Source of the DNA: Victivallales bacterium
Lineage (GTDB): Bacteria > Verrucomicrobiota > Lentisphaeria > Oligosphaerales > Oligosphaeraceae
DNA: 64,000 nucleotides
Assembly (NCBI GenBank): GCA_017535315.1
Contig: JAFXUD010000049.1
Span: 149,392-213,391 of the forward strand
Reading direction: 5' to 3'
Position numbers and translations under genes: made by a program
Shown here: positions 52,908 through 61,065 of the stretch, piece after piece
Layout of the letters: each line of letters starts with the position of its first letter
Numbering within the stretch: position 1 is the first letter of the stretch
Notes under the pieces: generated by a model
The model's database searches: none
The model's input: only the letters and a program-made list of their open reading frames with translations
What the model was told of the DNA's origin: nothing

Positions 52908-53984
52908 ATGCCAGGCAATAAAAGCATAGCCATCATGCGTGAGCTGCGGGAGGAGATTGCTTCTGGAGAACTTGGGGTGAGTGGTGATCGCTTCATGACG
53001 GTGCGGGAACTGTGTGAACGGAAGCAGATTTCTCTAAAGACCGCATTTCACATCCTCAACGATCTCAAGACGGAGGGGATTCTGGAGAAACGGGGCCGCG
53101 CGTATTGGATTGCCGCGGTGCCGTCAGTTTCTCGTGAGAAGGACAAGCCGCTGCTCATTGGTTTCCTGGCGACCTGCCTGGAAAGCCCCTACTTTGCAAA
53201 ACTGGCCTGTCATGCGGAGGAGTTTGTTCACTCCATTGGCGCAAGTCTTATCATCGCCTCCAGCAACTACTGTTTTGAGACGGAAAAGGAACGCCTTGAG
53301 ATGTTCTGCAGGCAGGGCGTGGCTGGAATCCTGATTTGCCCCTGGGCTTCGACACCTGAACAAGAGGCCTTTTACGCGGGACTTCCCGTCCCTTTTGTGA
53401 TGCTTGGAAGAAGCCTGGAAAGCGCGGAGTGCGATGCTGTGCTTGTGAACAATCAGATGGCGGCCCAGCGTATGGCACGCCATCTTCTCGACCAGGGGCT
53501 GACGGAGTTTGCCTACATCGGACAGAACGGAAAGCAGCATGACCAACGGCTTTTGGGCTTCCGCGCGGAACTGGCACTTGCTGGGTTCGACTTGCCTGAC
53601 ACGCATATCATTCAGATTGATGCTCAGAATCCTGAATTGTGTCGCAAGGATATTCGCCGATTGCTGACAAAAAAGCGAAAGGGACGCCTTGGCCTTTTTT
53701 GCTATCACGACCTCTTCGCCATCCGCGCCATCAATCTCTGCCACCAGTTGGGCATTCAGGTGCCAGAAGAGGTTGCCATAGCAGGATTCGATGATTTGCC
53801 AGCAGCGGCGGAGACCTATCCGCCGCTGACAACTGTCTCATACCCAGTGCAGGACATGGCGCGCCTCGCCTTCGAGACGCTTTACACGAAAATTCGCTTT
53901 GGAAAACTTGGCGGCGGCATCTCACGCTACCTGGATTCCGAGCTGGTCATACGCGAAAGTACCATGAAAAAAGATAACAACTAA
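52908..53984 (+). CDS. GntR/LacI hybrid transcriptional regulator (AraR-like layout)
   Basis: A 358-residue protein. A GntR-type winged helix occupies residues about 5-70 (M-R-E-L-R-E-E-I-A-S-G-E-L, R-F-M-T-V-R-E-L-C-E-R, T-A-F-H-I-L-N-D-L-K-T-E-G-I-L). A LacI-like periplasmic-binding-fold sensor (about 80-350) carries P-L-L-I-G-F-L-A-T, F-V-M-L-G-R-S, F-A-Y-I-G-Q-N-G, and V-A-I-A-G-F-D-D-L-P near the end. This combination is typical of AraR-type repressors that respond to a sugar. It heads an eight-gene plus-strand locus and is separated from the next gene by only 9 bp, so it probably controls its own operon and responds to a product of the substrate glycan. Confidence 0.9.
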   Translation: MPGNKSIAIMRELREEIASGELGVSGDRFMTVRELCERKQISLKTAFHILNDLKTEGILEKRGRAYWIAAVPSVSREKDKPLLIGFLATCLESPYFAKLACHAEEFVHSIGASLIIASSNYCFETEKERLEMFCRQGVAGILICPWASTPEQEAFYAGLPVPFVMLGRSLESAECDAVLVNNQMAAQRMARHLLDQGLTEFAYIGQNGKQHDQRLLGFRAELALAGFDLPDTHIIQIDAQNPELCRKDIRRLLTKKRKGRLGLFCYHDLFAIRAINLCHQLGIQVPEEVAIAGFDDLPAAAETYPPLTTVSYPVQDMARLAFETLYTKIRFGKLGGGISRYLDSELVIRESTMKKDNN

Positions 53985-53993
53985 GGAGTAAAA

Positions 53994-55025
53994 ATGGCAA
54001 TTACACAGACGGCTGTCAGTTACTATGGACTGAACTATGTGGAGCACGCGGAAAAGGATTTTGCAGAAATGCTGGCGCACGGTTGCTCGGCGGTGATTCT
54101 TGCCGTGACGGAGTTCGACTTTGACTTCTGGCGCCCAAATATTCCCAAAATTGTTGACAAGGCGCGTGAAATGGGGCTGAAGGTGGTCATCGACCCATGG
54201 GGAAACGGCAAGTACTTTGGCGGCGAACAGGTTAGCAAGTATTTGCAGGACAACGTGGAGAACCGCCAGGTCTCCGCACTCACGGGCGAAAAGTTACCAT
54301 ATGCATGCTTCAACACCAACAGCTATCGCGACTATTTCAAGAACTTCTGCGTCACGTTGGCGCGGGAGGCGAAGCCCGATGGCTTCTTCTGGGACGAACC
54401 CCACTACGCATTCCCGAAGGGCATTGCATCCATCACTGGCGGCGTGGCGGACGACTGGACGTGCTTCTGTCCCGTCTGCCGCAAGCGCTTCGAGGAGTAC
54501 TACGGGTATCCAATGCCTCGCTACATGACCAACGACGTGAAGCAGTTCCGCTGGCGCGAGGCGCTGGTTGTCCTCTCCGAGACCTCCAAGGCGTTGAAGG
54601 AGATTGACCCGAAGCTGGAAATCACCTGCTGCGTCCATGCGACCCAGAATGGCTACTACGTCTCCGAATACCGCGGCTACGACAACTGGGACATGGTGGC
54701 CTCATGTCCCTATTTCGACGTGTTTTCCACCACCATTGTCAACTGGGCTCTCCCCGAAGATTTCTTCAGGGACATCACGGAGCGAACAGTGGCGGTTGCC
54801 AGGAAGTACGGCAAAATATCCGAGCGCTGGCTGATGGGCTACTACAAGCAGCCAAAGGACTGGAGTCAGGTTGCGCACTGGGCGGACATCGCTGCCGAAG
54901 CTGGCGTGGACCGTCTCTCCGCCTGGACATACCGCGGCGGCTACGGCACCGTCGTCGGAGCACCCGATGCCCTCAAACTCTGGGACACCATCGGTGAAAA
55001 CTACAGACGTCTTCTGAAGAAATAA
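53994..55025 (+). CDS. TIM-barrel protein with D-E and C-x-C-x2-C motif
   Basis: A 343-residue soluble protein with the alternating pattern of a TIM barrel (C-S-A-V-I-L-A-V-T-E-F, L-K-V-V-I-D-P-W-G, D-G-F-F-W-D-E-P-H, L-E-I-T-C-C-V-H-A, D-R-L-S-A-W-T-Y-R-G-G). The D-E of W-D-E-P-H could be a catalytic acid pair. It is followed about 20 residues on by C-F-C-P-V-C-R-K-R-F, a likely metal site that also appears in the 4407-7748 protein. Such proteins are probably glycosidases of an undefined family. GGAG lies 8 bases before the ATG, 9 bp after the regulator. No signal peptide. Confidence 0.6.
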   Translation: MAITQTAVSYYGLNYVEHAEKDFAEMLAHGCSAVILAVTEFDFDFWRPNIPKIVDKAREMGLKVVIDPWGNGKYFGGEQVSKYLQDNVENRQVSALTGEKLPYACFNTNSYRDYFKNFCVTLAREAKPDGFFWDEPHYAFPKGIASITGGVADDWTCFCPVCRKRFEEYYGYPMPRYMTNDVKQFRWREALVVLSETSKALKEIDPKLEITCCVHATQNGYYVSEYRGYDNWDMVASCPYFDVFSTTIVNWALPEDFFRDITERTVAVARKYGKISERWLMGYYKQPKDWSQVAHWADIAAEAGVDRLSAWTYRGGYGTVVGAPDALKLWDTIGENYRRLLKK

Positions 55026-55072
55026 CAGTTCTATGCGCTGAACTGAGTTCGGCGGTATTTAGGAGAAGAACC

Positions 55073-55831
55073 ATGGCAAAACTTAATGATTTCGGCTATG
55101 TGGATAATGCGGTGGCCAACATTCGCAAGGTCGTGGAAGAGCAGGGTGACAATATCCACCGCGCTGCAGAACTAATGGCGGACGCCATTCAGAACGACCG
55201 CCTCATCAACGTCTATGCGGGTGGTGGTCACACGACGCTAGCAATGGGGGAGATGTTCTTCCGCGCGGGGGGCCTCGCCAACATCAACCCGCTCATGGAG
55301 ACTGCGCTCTCCGTTTTCAATCAGGCCCTGAAGTACCTTGAATTGGAACGCACGGAGAATTTCGGTGCCTCGATTATCAAATACTACGATCTCCAGCCAG
55401 GCGACCTGGTGCTGATTTTCCACAATATCGGCATCAACCCAGCCACCATCGACGCCGCAATGGAGATTAAGAAGCGCGGCGGCAGAATCGTGGCCATTGC
55501 CAGTTCGTACTGGCAGAACGAGATGCCGCGCGACCACTTCATCCGCCATTCATCAGGCAAGGACCTGTTCGACTTCGCAGAAGTGTGCATCGACGACTAC
55601 AATCCCGTTGGGGATGCCATCGTCAATATTCCAGGTCTTGGCACGCCCATTGGCCCCGTCTCCAACGTGGTTGATTTCACCATCGCGCATCTGCTGGAAA
55701 TCGAGTGCTGCCGCATCTGCGTGGAACGTGGTCTCGTCCCACCTGTCTGGAATAGTGCCAACACGCCTGGCGGCGACGAGAAGAACGCTGCCTATCTCAA
55801 GAAATACAAGCCACTTGTAAAATGTCTATAA
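55073..55831 (+). CDS. SIS-domain protein (UPF0309-like)
   Basis: A 252-residue soluble protein. It matches the SIS (sugar isomerase) fold of the UPF0309 group: N-V-Y-A-G-G-G-H-T near residue 47 in place of the usual G-x-G-x-S phosphosugar loop, F-F-R-A-G-G-L, L-V-L-I-F-H-N-I-G-I-N, and the family ending P-P-V-W-N-S-A-N-T-P-G-G-D-E. SIS domains bind phosphosugars and catalyse aldose-ketose isomerisation or regulate in response to them. UPF0309 members are presumed phosphosugar-binding, but their reaction is unproven. Here it probably handles a phosphorylated (amino)sugar released by the downstream glycosidases. AGGAG lies 8 bases before the ATG. Confidence 0.85.
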   Translation: MAKLNDFGYVDNAVANIRKVVEEQGDNIHRAAELMADAIQNDRLINVYAGGGHTTLAMGEMFFRAGGLANINPLMETALSVFNQALKYLELERTENFGASIIKYYDLQPGDLVLIFHNIGINPATIDAAMEIKKRGGRIVAIASSYWQNEMPRDHFIRHSSGKDLFDFAEVCIDDYNPVGDAIVNIPGLGTPIGPVSNVVDFTIAHLLEIECCRICVERGLVPPVWNSANTPGGDEKNAAYLKKYKPLVKCL

Positions 55832-55844
55832 AAGGAGCAAACTT

Positions 55845-56570
55845 ATGAAACTGAAGGAAATGAATGAAGCGTTGCAGGGGCTGCGTGAAAAGTACGCAGT
55901 CCAGGCAGATGGTGTGCTGGTTGCCTGCGCGGCGGGCTCCTGGGGAGCTGCCGCCGAGCTGGAAATCAATGGGAAGCGCTGCAAGCTGCTGCCATGGCGT
56001 GTCGAACGGCGTTTTATCGAACTGAAGAAGTTGGTGGATGGCAAGACACTGGAAGACGTTTCCACTCTTCGCTTCGCCTCGATGGTCAGTGGCGGCGGTG
56101 TGGAGAAGTTGCTCTACCGTGAACTGGACTTGTGCGCTTTCCTCGGCGAGGCGCAAGTGCGATCCATCTTCGCCGTCATGAACGGTGCGACCGCCAACCT
56201 GGTTGTCAAGCTGGCTGACGGCAAGAGCTGCTCAGTGGAATGCTCTGCAGCGCTTCCCGCAGGAACCTTGCCGATGGACAGGCACGAAATCATTGCGCGT
56301 CGTGGCGTCGCCTGCGACCGTACCGTCGATACCCAGGTGCCTCAGGCCTCCATCTATGAGTTCACCGCCACTGGCGAAAAACGCTTCACCGACACCGACA
56401 CCGAACTTTTCGGCTTCGAGACCGACGAGATTCTGCTTATTCGGGCCGCCTTCGCCATGCTTTCGAATCCCTCCATAGCGGAGGAATGGAACGCGGTGGA
56501 TGCCTTGCTGGCACGCCAGGTCGCCGATGCACTGGCAACTGAAAAGAATGGAAAGCCTGTGATTTACTAG
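55845..56570 (+). CDS. Conserved-context protein of unknown function
   Basis: A 241-residue soluble protein that I do not recognise. It is a mix of alpha and beta with a hydrophobic A-D-G-V-L-V-A-C-A-A-G-S-W-G-A-A-A-E-L near residue 20, L-L-P-W-R-V-E-R-R, and a C-terminal helical part (I-L-L-I-R-A-A-F-A-M-L). Translational signals are strong (AAAAGGAG before the ATG), and it lies 13 bp after the SIS gene and 15 bp before the oxidoreductase, so it is a genuine operon member. The length and shape of its C-terminal half recall the beta-sheet domain of Gfo/Idh proteins, which would fit a partner subunit. That is speculation. Confidence 0.6.
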   Translation: MKLKEMNEALQGLREKYAVQADGVLVACAAGSWGAAAELEINGKRCKLLPWRVERRFIELKKLVDGKTLEDVSTLRFASMVSGGGVEKLLYRELDLCAFLGEAQVRSIFAVMNGATANLVVKLADGKSCSVECSAALPAGTLPMDRHEIIARRGVACDRTVDTQVPQASIYEFTATGEKRFTDTDTELFGFETDEILLIRAAFAMLSNPSIAEEWNAVDALLARQVADALATEKNGKPVIY

Positions 56571-56585
56571 GGAGGATTTTGCATA

Positions 56586-57662
56586 ATGAAACCAGTTAAG
56601 ATAGCCATGATGGCCCTGACTCACGGCCATACCCGCAAATATTACCAGACCCTGCGTGAAAACTCCAAACTGGACTGGGTGGCTTCTTGTGCTGCCGACC
56701 AGCGTGCCAAGGAGGTCTATGAACTCTACGATACAGGTGTTCCCTGCTATCTCTCCGCCGAGGAGATGTTCGAGAAGCACCCCGACATCGAAGCGGTGGT
56801 CATCGCGTCTGCCAACGATCAGCACCTGAAGGAGATGCGCCTTTGCGCCGAGCGCGGCGTTCACATCCTCTCCATGAAAATTCCCACCTTTGACCCCGCT
56901 GAATACGACGAGATGATTCAGATGGTGGACAAGGCGGGAATCGTCTGCCAGATTGAACTGGAAATGCATTATAACCCCGTGGTGAAACGCTTGCAGCAAT
57001 TGATTGCCAGTGGCGAAATCGGGAAAATCCTCTCGGTGCAGGCCACGAACATCACACTGTCGCCTGTCTGGGCTTTCCCCTGGCAGGGCAGCCCAGAGGC
57101 CAGCTACGGCAAACGCGTCCCCCTGCGCGCTGGTGATGCTCGTTTCCGCGGCGGTGCTCTCTGCGACCACCCCCATATCTTCGACCTTATCCGCTGGCTG
57201 ACGGGCTCCGATTTCGACTACGTCTATTCAGAGGTCGCTCCTAACCTGCGTCCCGACATCGAAGTCGAAGATATGATTCTCGTCAACGGCAAGATGAAGA
57301 ACGGCGTTGCGTTCCTCTTCGATCCCTCGTGGTCCCGCATGGAGGAACGCCTCGCCGTGCCCGCGCCAGGCTGGGAGGTCTTCCCGAAACGCATGGAGGT
57401 CAACGTGACCATCACAGGCGAAAAGGGCACGATTGTCTGCGACTGCTTCGGCCCCAATGTCTATCACAACGGCGCCCCCAACGACCGCTATACCGTCCAA
57501 TACACCTACTTCGACGAGTGGATCGGTCTCATCGACGAATTCGTGACCTGCATCCGCGAACACAAGACCCCGAAAATCAACCTGAAATGGCACCGCCAAA
57601 CCATCGACTGCATGAACGCCTGCTACGCCAGCGTCCAGTCGGGTCTCCCTGCCAAGGTGTGA
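56586..57662 (+). CDS. Gfo/Idh/MocA-family oxidoreductase
   Basis: A 358-residue protein with the two-domain Gfo/Idh/MocA layout. The Rossmann part (residues 1-125) starts K-I-A-M-M-A-L-T-H-G-H and includes A-V-V-I-A-S-A-N-D-Q-H. The usual E-K-P is replaced by S-M-K-I-P near residue 98. The beta-sheet domain (about 130-355) includes R-G-G-A-L-C-D-H-P-H-I-F-D-L-I-R-W-L, the usual catalytic G-G-x-x-D-H-x-x-H region. Members oxidise or epimerise sugars and inositols or remove glycosidic groups by NAD-dependent redox steps. The substrate is unknown. A strong AGGGAGG precedes the ATG. It closes the first half of the operon; the 153-bp gap that follows holds a foldable repeat. Confidence 0.88.
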   Translation: MKPVKIAMMALTHGHTRKYYQTLRENSKLDWVASCAADQRAKEVYELYDTGVPCYLSAEEMFEKHPDIEAVVIASANDQHLKEMRLCAERGVHILSMKIPTFDPAEYDEMIQMVDKAGIVCQIELEMHYNPVVKRLQQLIASGEIGKILSVQATNITLSPVWAFPWQGSPEASYGKRVPLRAGDARFRGGALCDHPHIFDLIRWLTGSDFDYVYSEVAPNLRPDIEVEDMILVNGKMKNGVAFLFDPSWSRMEERLAVPAPGWEVFPKRMEVNVTITGEKGTIVCDCFGPNVYHNGAPNDRYTVQYTYFDEWIGLIDEFVTCIREHKTPKINLKWHRQTIDCMNACYASVQSGLPAKV

Positions 57663-57689
57663 TTCCCTTACTAGAGGTGGGGTAGCGAT

Positions 57690-57776
57690 GGGAGAGACAG
57701 GAGAGACGGGAGGGGCATAACGAAGTACCTGATACCATTTCGCTGTCCCTCCCGTCGCTCCCGTCCTTCCAGTCCC
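57690..57776. repeat. GGGACGGGA-type inverted minisatellite, copy 2
   Basis: A GGAGAGACAGGAGAGACGGG-type run at 57690-57715 is mirrored by TGTCCCTCCCGTCGCTCCCG and following bases at 57744-57776, so the pair can fold. The unit matches the block at 43691-43772. It splits the glycan locus between the oxidoreductase and GH20 genes. Confidence 0.7.
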
Positions 57777-57815
57777 TTTTAAAGTCAGGAGTATTAACGT
57801 CCTACGGAGAACAAG

Positions 57816-59306
57816 ATGAACGAGAGTGAAATCAACATATTGAAATCCAGATTGATACCGATACCACAGGAAATAGAGTTCAATGATGGTCAGGAGTATC
57901 TGCTTCAAAATGGTTGCAAGGTACACCTGGTTGTTGCAGTATCTGACGGTGTTGCAGAAAAGGTATCCTCGCTTTTCAAAAGCTATTGGAATGTCGATAT
58001 CTCCCTTGCGTTGGATGAAAGCGGCGTACCTGGCCAGATGAAGGACGATGCCTATCAACTGGCGGTGACGGATGGCCTCTTGGCTATCAAGGCAAAAGGT
58101 TTGTCTGGCGTGATGAACGCCTGCAAGACACTTCGCCAGTTGGCGGAGGTGCAGCGCGGAACTGAGAAGGTGGCAGGTTATTTCATTGTGCCGTGCGTCA
58201 TCAAAGACGAGCCTGCCGTCGAGTTCAGGGGCATTCACCTATGCATCTTCCCTGAAACGAAACTATGGGACATTGAAAAGCAGATTCGTCTGGCCGCCTA
58301 CCACAAGTTCAACTATGCCGTCATTGAAAGCTGGGGCGTCTTTCCCTTTGAATCCCACCCCGAATTTGGCTGGCAGGACCGAAAACTCAACCGTTCCGAA
58401 CTGAAGAGGCTGATTCATCTGGGGCGGGAACTTGGCATAACACTCATTCCGCAGTTCAACCTACTTGGGCACGCAACGGCCTCCCGTTCCGTCACGGGAA
58501 AGCATGCCATTCTTGATGTCAATCCCGCCTTGCAACCCCTGTTTGAGCCTGACGGATGGACTTGGTGCATCAGCAACCCCAATGTGCGACGCATCCTGAC
58601 TGATTTGGTGTTGGAGCTGCACGACTTCTATGAACAGCCTCCCTTCTTCCACATCGGGTGCGACGAAGCGGATAATATTGGCACCTGCCGTGACTGCCGC
58701 TGCCATGAACTGAAGTCATTGGTTCGTGACCACATCTGCTGGTTCTACGGACTATTCAAACAGCGTGGAGCGCGCGTCATCATGTGGCACGACATGCTCA
58801 TTGAGCGTGGCGACAAGCGTTGGGATGGCTACACGGCCTGCGGTCTGCCTGAACATAAACTAAACGAGCTCTGGAAGGAGCTGCCAAAGGAGATCATCAT
58901 CGCCGACTGGCAGTATGGGTACAAAGCTGGCGAGGACGAGGCTGTAACACTTTGGCCGACGACGGAATTCTTCCAGAACGCTGGCTTCAATGTAATGGTC
59001 TGCCCCTGGCTGAACGTGGAGGGCATCAAGAGCCTTGGCAAGCTGGCTGCCAGGAAAGAGCTACTGGGGATGCTGGAGACGACCTGGCACATCTCCCACG
59101 ACAACAAGCATGCCATTATCTATGGTGTTGCCCCGAACGCCGCTTGGAATCCGACGGCGGAGCTGCCAAAGTGGCTGTCGCTACGTCTCGCAGTCGCTCT
59201 GCATAACCGCCAGGTCGGCTGGGACATGGGCATCAAAGAGTACGAAAAGACTGGTTGGAACATGGAACAGGTCGATCCAGGTCATCACCCGCACCAGCTG
59301 GTTTGA
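57816..59306 (+). CDS. GH20 beta-N-acetylhexosaminidase-like enzyme
   Basis: A 496-residue protein. Residues about 10-130 resemble the GH20b N-terminal domain (L-I-P-I-P-Q-E-I-E and A-K-G-L-S-G-V-M-N-A-C-K-T-L-R-Q-L). The TIM barrel (about 140-480) starts V-E-F-R-G-I-H-L and carries the catalytic pair in H-I-G-C-D-E (Asp 283, Glu 284). In GH20 the Asp orients the substrate acetamido group and the Glu is the acid. The D-E is followed by a cysteine cluster (C-R-D-C-R-C) that may bind a metal. It should remove terminal GlcNAc or GalNAc. There is no signal peptide, so it acts on imported substrate. GGAG lies 6 bases before the ATG. Confidence 0.85.
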   Translation: MNESEINILKSRLIPIPQEIEFNDGQEYLLQNGCKVHLVVAVSDGVAEKVSSLFKSYWNVDISLALDESGVPGQMKDDAYQLAVTDGLLAIKAKGLSGVMNACKTLRQLAEVQRGTEKVAGYFIVPCVIKDEPAVEFRGIHLCIFPETKLWDIEKQIRLAAYHKFNYAVIESWGVFPFESHPEFGWQDRKLNRSELKRLIHLGRELGITLIPQFNLLGHATASRSVTGKHAILDVNPALQPLFEPDGWTWCISNPNVRRILTDLVLELHDFYEQPPFFHIGCDEADNIGTCRDCRCHELKSLVRDHICWFYGLFKQRGARVIMWHDMLIERGDKRWDGYTACGLPEHKLNELWKELPKEIIIADWQYGYKAGEDEAVTLWPTTEFFQNAGFNVMVCPWLNVEGIKSLGKLAARKELLGMLETTWHISHDNKHAIIYGVAPNAAWNPTAELPKWLSLRLAVALHNRQVGWDMGIKEYEKTGWNMEQVDPGHHPHQLV

Positions 59307-59379
59307 TCTATCCCAGTGCTAATACCCAAAAGGTAAAGCGCGGCTTCAATAGTACAGGGGGATAGAATAGGAGAGTAAA

Positions 59380-61053
59380 ATGACCGATTGGCGAAATATC
59401 AGCGAAGGAAGGCTCATCACGAATGATGGCTATGCCGACCAGCCCTATATTGTCTGCACGGATGATGGGGCATGGCTCTGCTGTGTAACGGTATCGGGGC
59501 GGAAAGAGGGGAGTAGCGACCAGCACGTGGCCACCTTTCGAAGCACAGACCAGGGGCTAACCTGGGAGAAAGAGGTGCGTGTGGAGAAACCAGATGCACC
59601 TGAAAACAGTTATGCCGTCATGCTCAAGGTGCCCAGTGGCAGGGTCTATATCTTCTATACGCGCAATTCGGACAATGTCCGCTCCATTCTCTCCCACGAC
59701 AGGACTACAAGCTACTCGCGCGTCGATTCGCTCGGACACTATGTGTTCCGATACAGCGATGACAACGGAAAATCCTGGAGCAAGGAGTGCTTTGATATTC
59801 CCTTTCGGAAGTTTCGTTGTGACCTCAATAACGTCTATGGTGGGGAGTTATGTTTTTTCTGGAATGTGGGACGTCCTTTTGTGATGGATGGCTGTGCCTA
59901 TCTGCCCCTTAGTAAAATCGGCGAGCTGGGGCGTGGTTTCTTCCAGCAGAGCGAGGGGACGCTCATGATGAGTGACAATATCCTCACGGAGAAAGATCCC
60001 ACTAGAATCCGCTGGACGACGCTTCCTGATGGCGATGTTGGCCTGCGCACGCCACCAGGAGGTGATACCGTCTCTGAAGAACATACGTACGTCACCTTGA
60101 GCGATGGCTCCATCTGCGCCAGTTATCGAAGCGTGGATGGCTATTCGGTGGAATGCTACAGCCGCGATGGCGGACACACTTGGGAAACACCTCATTACAA
60201 ACGGTTCTCCTCTGGTACTCCTGCGAAGAATCCGCGTGCGGCCAATTTCATCTGGAAGATGAAGGATGGCAGGTATTTGTATTGGTTCCACAACAACGGT
60301 GGCCATTTCATTCGCGACCTTTGGAAAAATGGAGGGAAGCGCAATCCGTATGATGGACGCAACCCCGTTTGGCTTTGCGGTGGCATTGAGGTGGATACGC
60401 CACGTGGAAAGGAGATTTCCTGGCAGGAACCGCATATCTTCCTTTATGGCGAAAGGCAGCGGTACGGCATCAGCTATCCAGACTTCTGGGAGGAGGGTGG
60501 ACGCTTCTTTGTCTCAGAGACCCAGAAGACCACTGCGCGAGTGCATGAAGTGCCAGGAGAGTTCATTGAGAGGCTTTTCACGGAGCCAACAGGGAGATTG
60601 CTGGCGGAGGGCAGGGGAGGTGAGCACTGCCCTATGCCCAAGCTGCCATGCTTCAGCCGCCTCGCCCCCGATGCGCAACCGTCTGTTGTCAGACTGGCGT
60701 TTGAGCTATCCAGCAATGCCTCTGGCCGCTGGCTAAATGCGCTGGATGCGAATGGCCTTGGTTTTGAAGTTGCTTTGACGGACGACCGTAGGATGCTCTT
60801 CCGCTGGAATGAGCCAGAGAGAAGACTTGTCATGGACAGCCAGGTTCTTCCACAAGACATCCGTTCAGCTGAAATCGTGCTGGATTTCGGTCCTTGTGTT
60901 GCATACTTCCGTTGCAATGGCGCATTCTGCGACGGCGGTGAGGAAAGACGATACGGTTGGCTTTTCTTTGACCCGAACATGCAATTCCTTGACTGGGTGT
61001 CCACTATCGACATCGATGACAAGGTCGCTAAGTTTACACTTTCATTTAATTGA
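59380..61053 (+). CDS. Sialidase-fold (BNR/Asp-box) glycosidase-like protein
   Basis: A 557-residue protein with at least three Asp boxes (S-T-D-Q-G-L-T-W near residue 53, Y-S-D-D-N-G-K-S-W near 125, Y-S-R-D-G-G-H-T-W near 260), the hallmark of the six-bladed sialidase propeller. A C-terminal beta domain (about 420-555) follows. The arginine triad of true GH33 sialidases cannot be confirmed by eye, and Asp boxes also occur in GH183-type and other propellers, so sialic acid as substrate is inference. No signal peptide. A strong AGGAGAG precedes the ATG. It lies between the GH20 and GH42-like genes, which fits stepwise removal of terminal residues from an oligosaccharide. Confidence 0.75.
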   Translation: MTDWRNISEGRLITNDGYADQPYIVCTDDGAWLCCVTVSGRKEGSSDQHVATFRSTDQGLTWEKEVRVEKPDAPENSYAVMLKVPSGRVYIFYTRNSDNVRSILSHDRTTSYSRVDSLGHYVFRYSDDNGKSWSKECFDIPFRKFRCDLNNVYGGELCFFWNVGRPFVMDGCAYLPLSKIGELGRGFFQQSEGTLMMSDNILTEKDPTRIRWTTLPDGDVGLRTPPGGDTVSEEHTYVTLSDGSICASYRSVDGYSVECYSRDGGHTWETPHYKRFSSGTPAKNPRAANFIWKMKDGRYLYWFHNNGGHFIRDLWKNGGKRNPYDGRNPVWLCGGIEVDTPRGKEISWQEPHIFLYGERQRYGISYPDFWEEGGRFFVSETQKTTARVHEVPGEFIERLFTEPTGRLLAEGRGGEHCPMPKLPCFSRLAPDAQPSVVRLAFELSSNASGRWLNALDANGLGFEVALTDDRRMLFRWNEPERRLVMDSQVLPQDIRSAEIVLDFGPCVAYFRCNGAFCDGGEERRYGWLFFDPNMQFLDWVSTIDIDDKVAKFTLSFN

Positions 61054-61065
61054 TTAGGTTACAAT

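Noticed and set aside
57228..58238. 336-codon minus-strand frame across 57228-58238
   Set aside because: It runs through the foldable minisatellite and is antisense to the oxidoreductase and GH20 genes.
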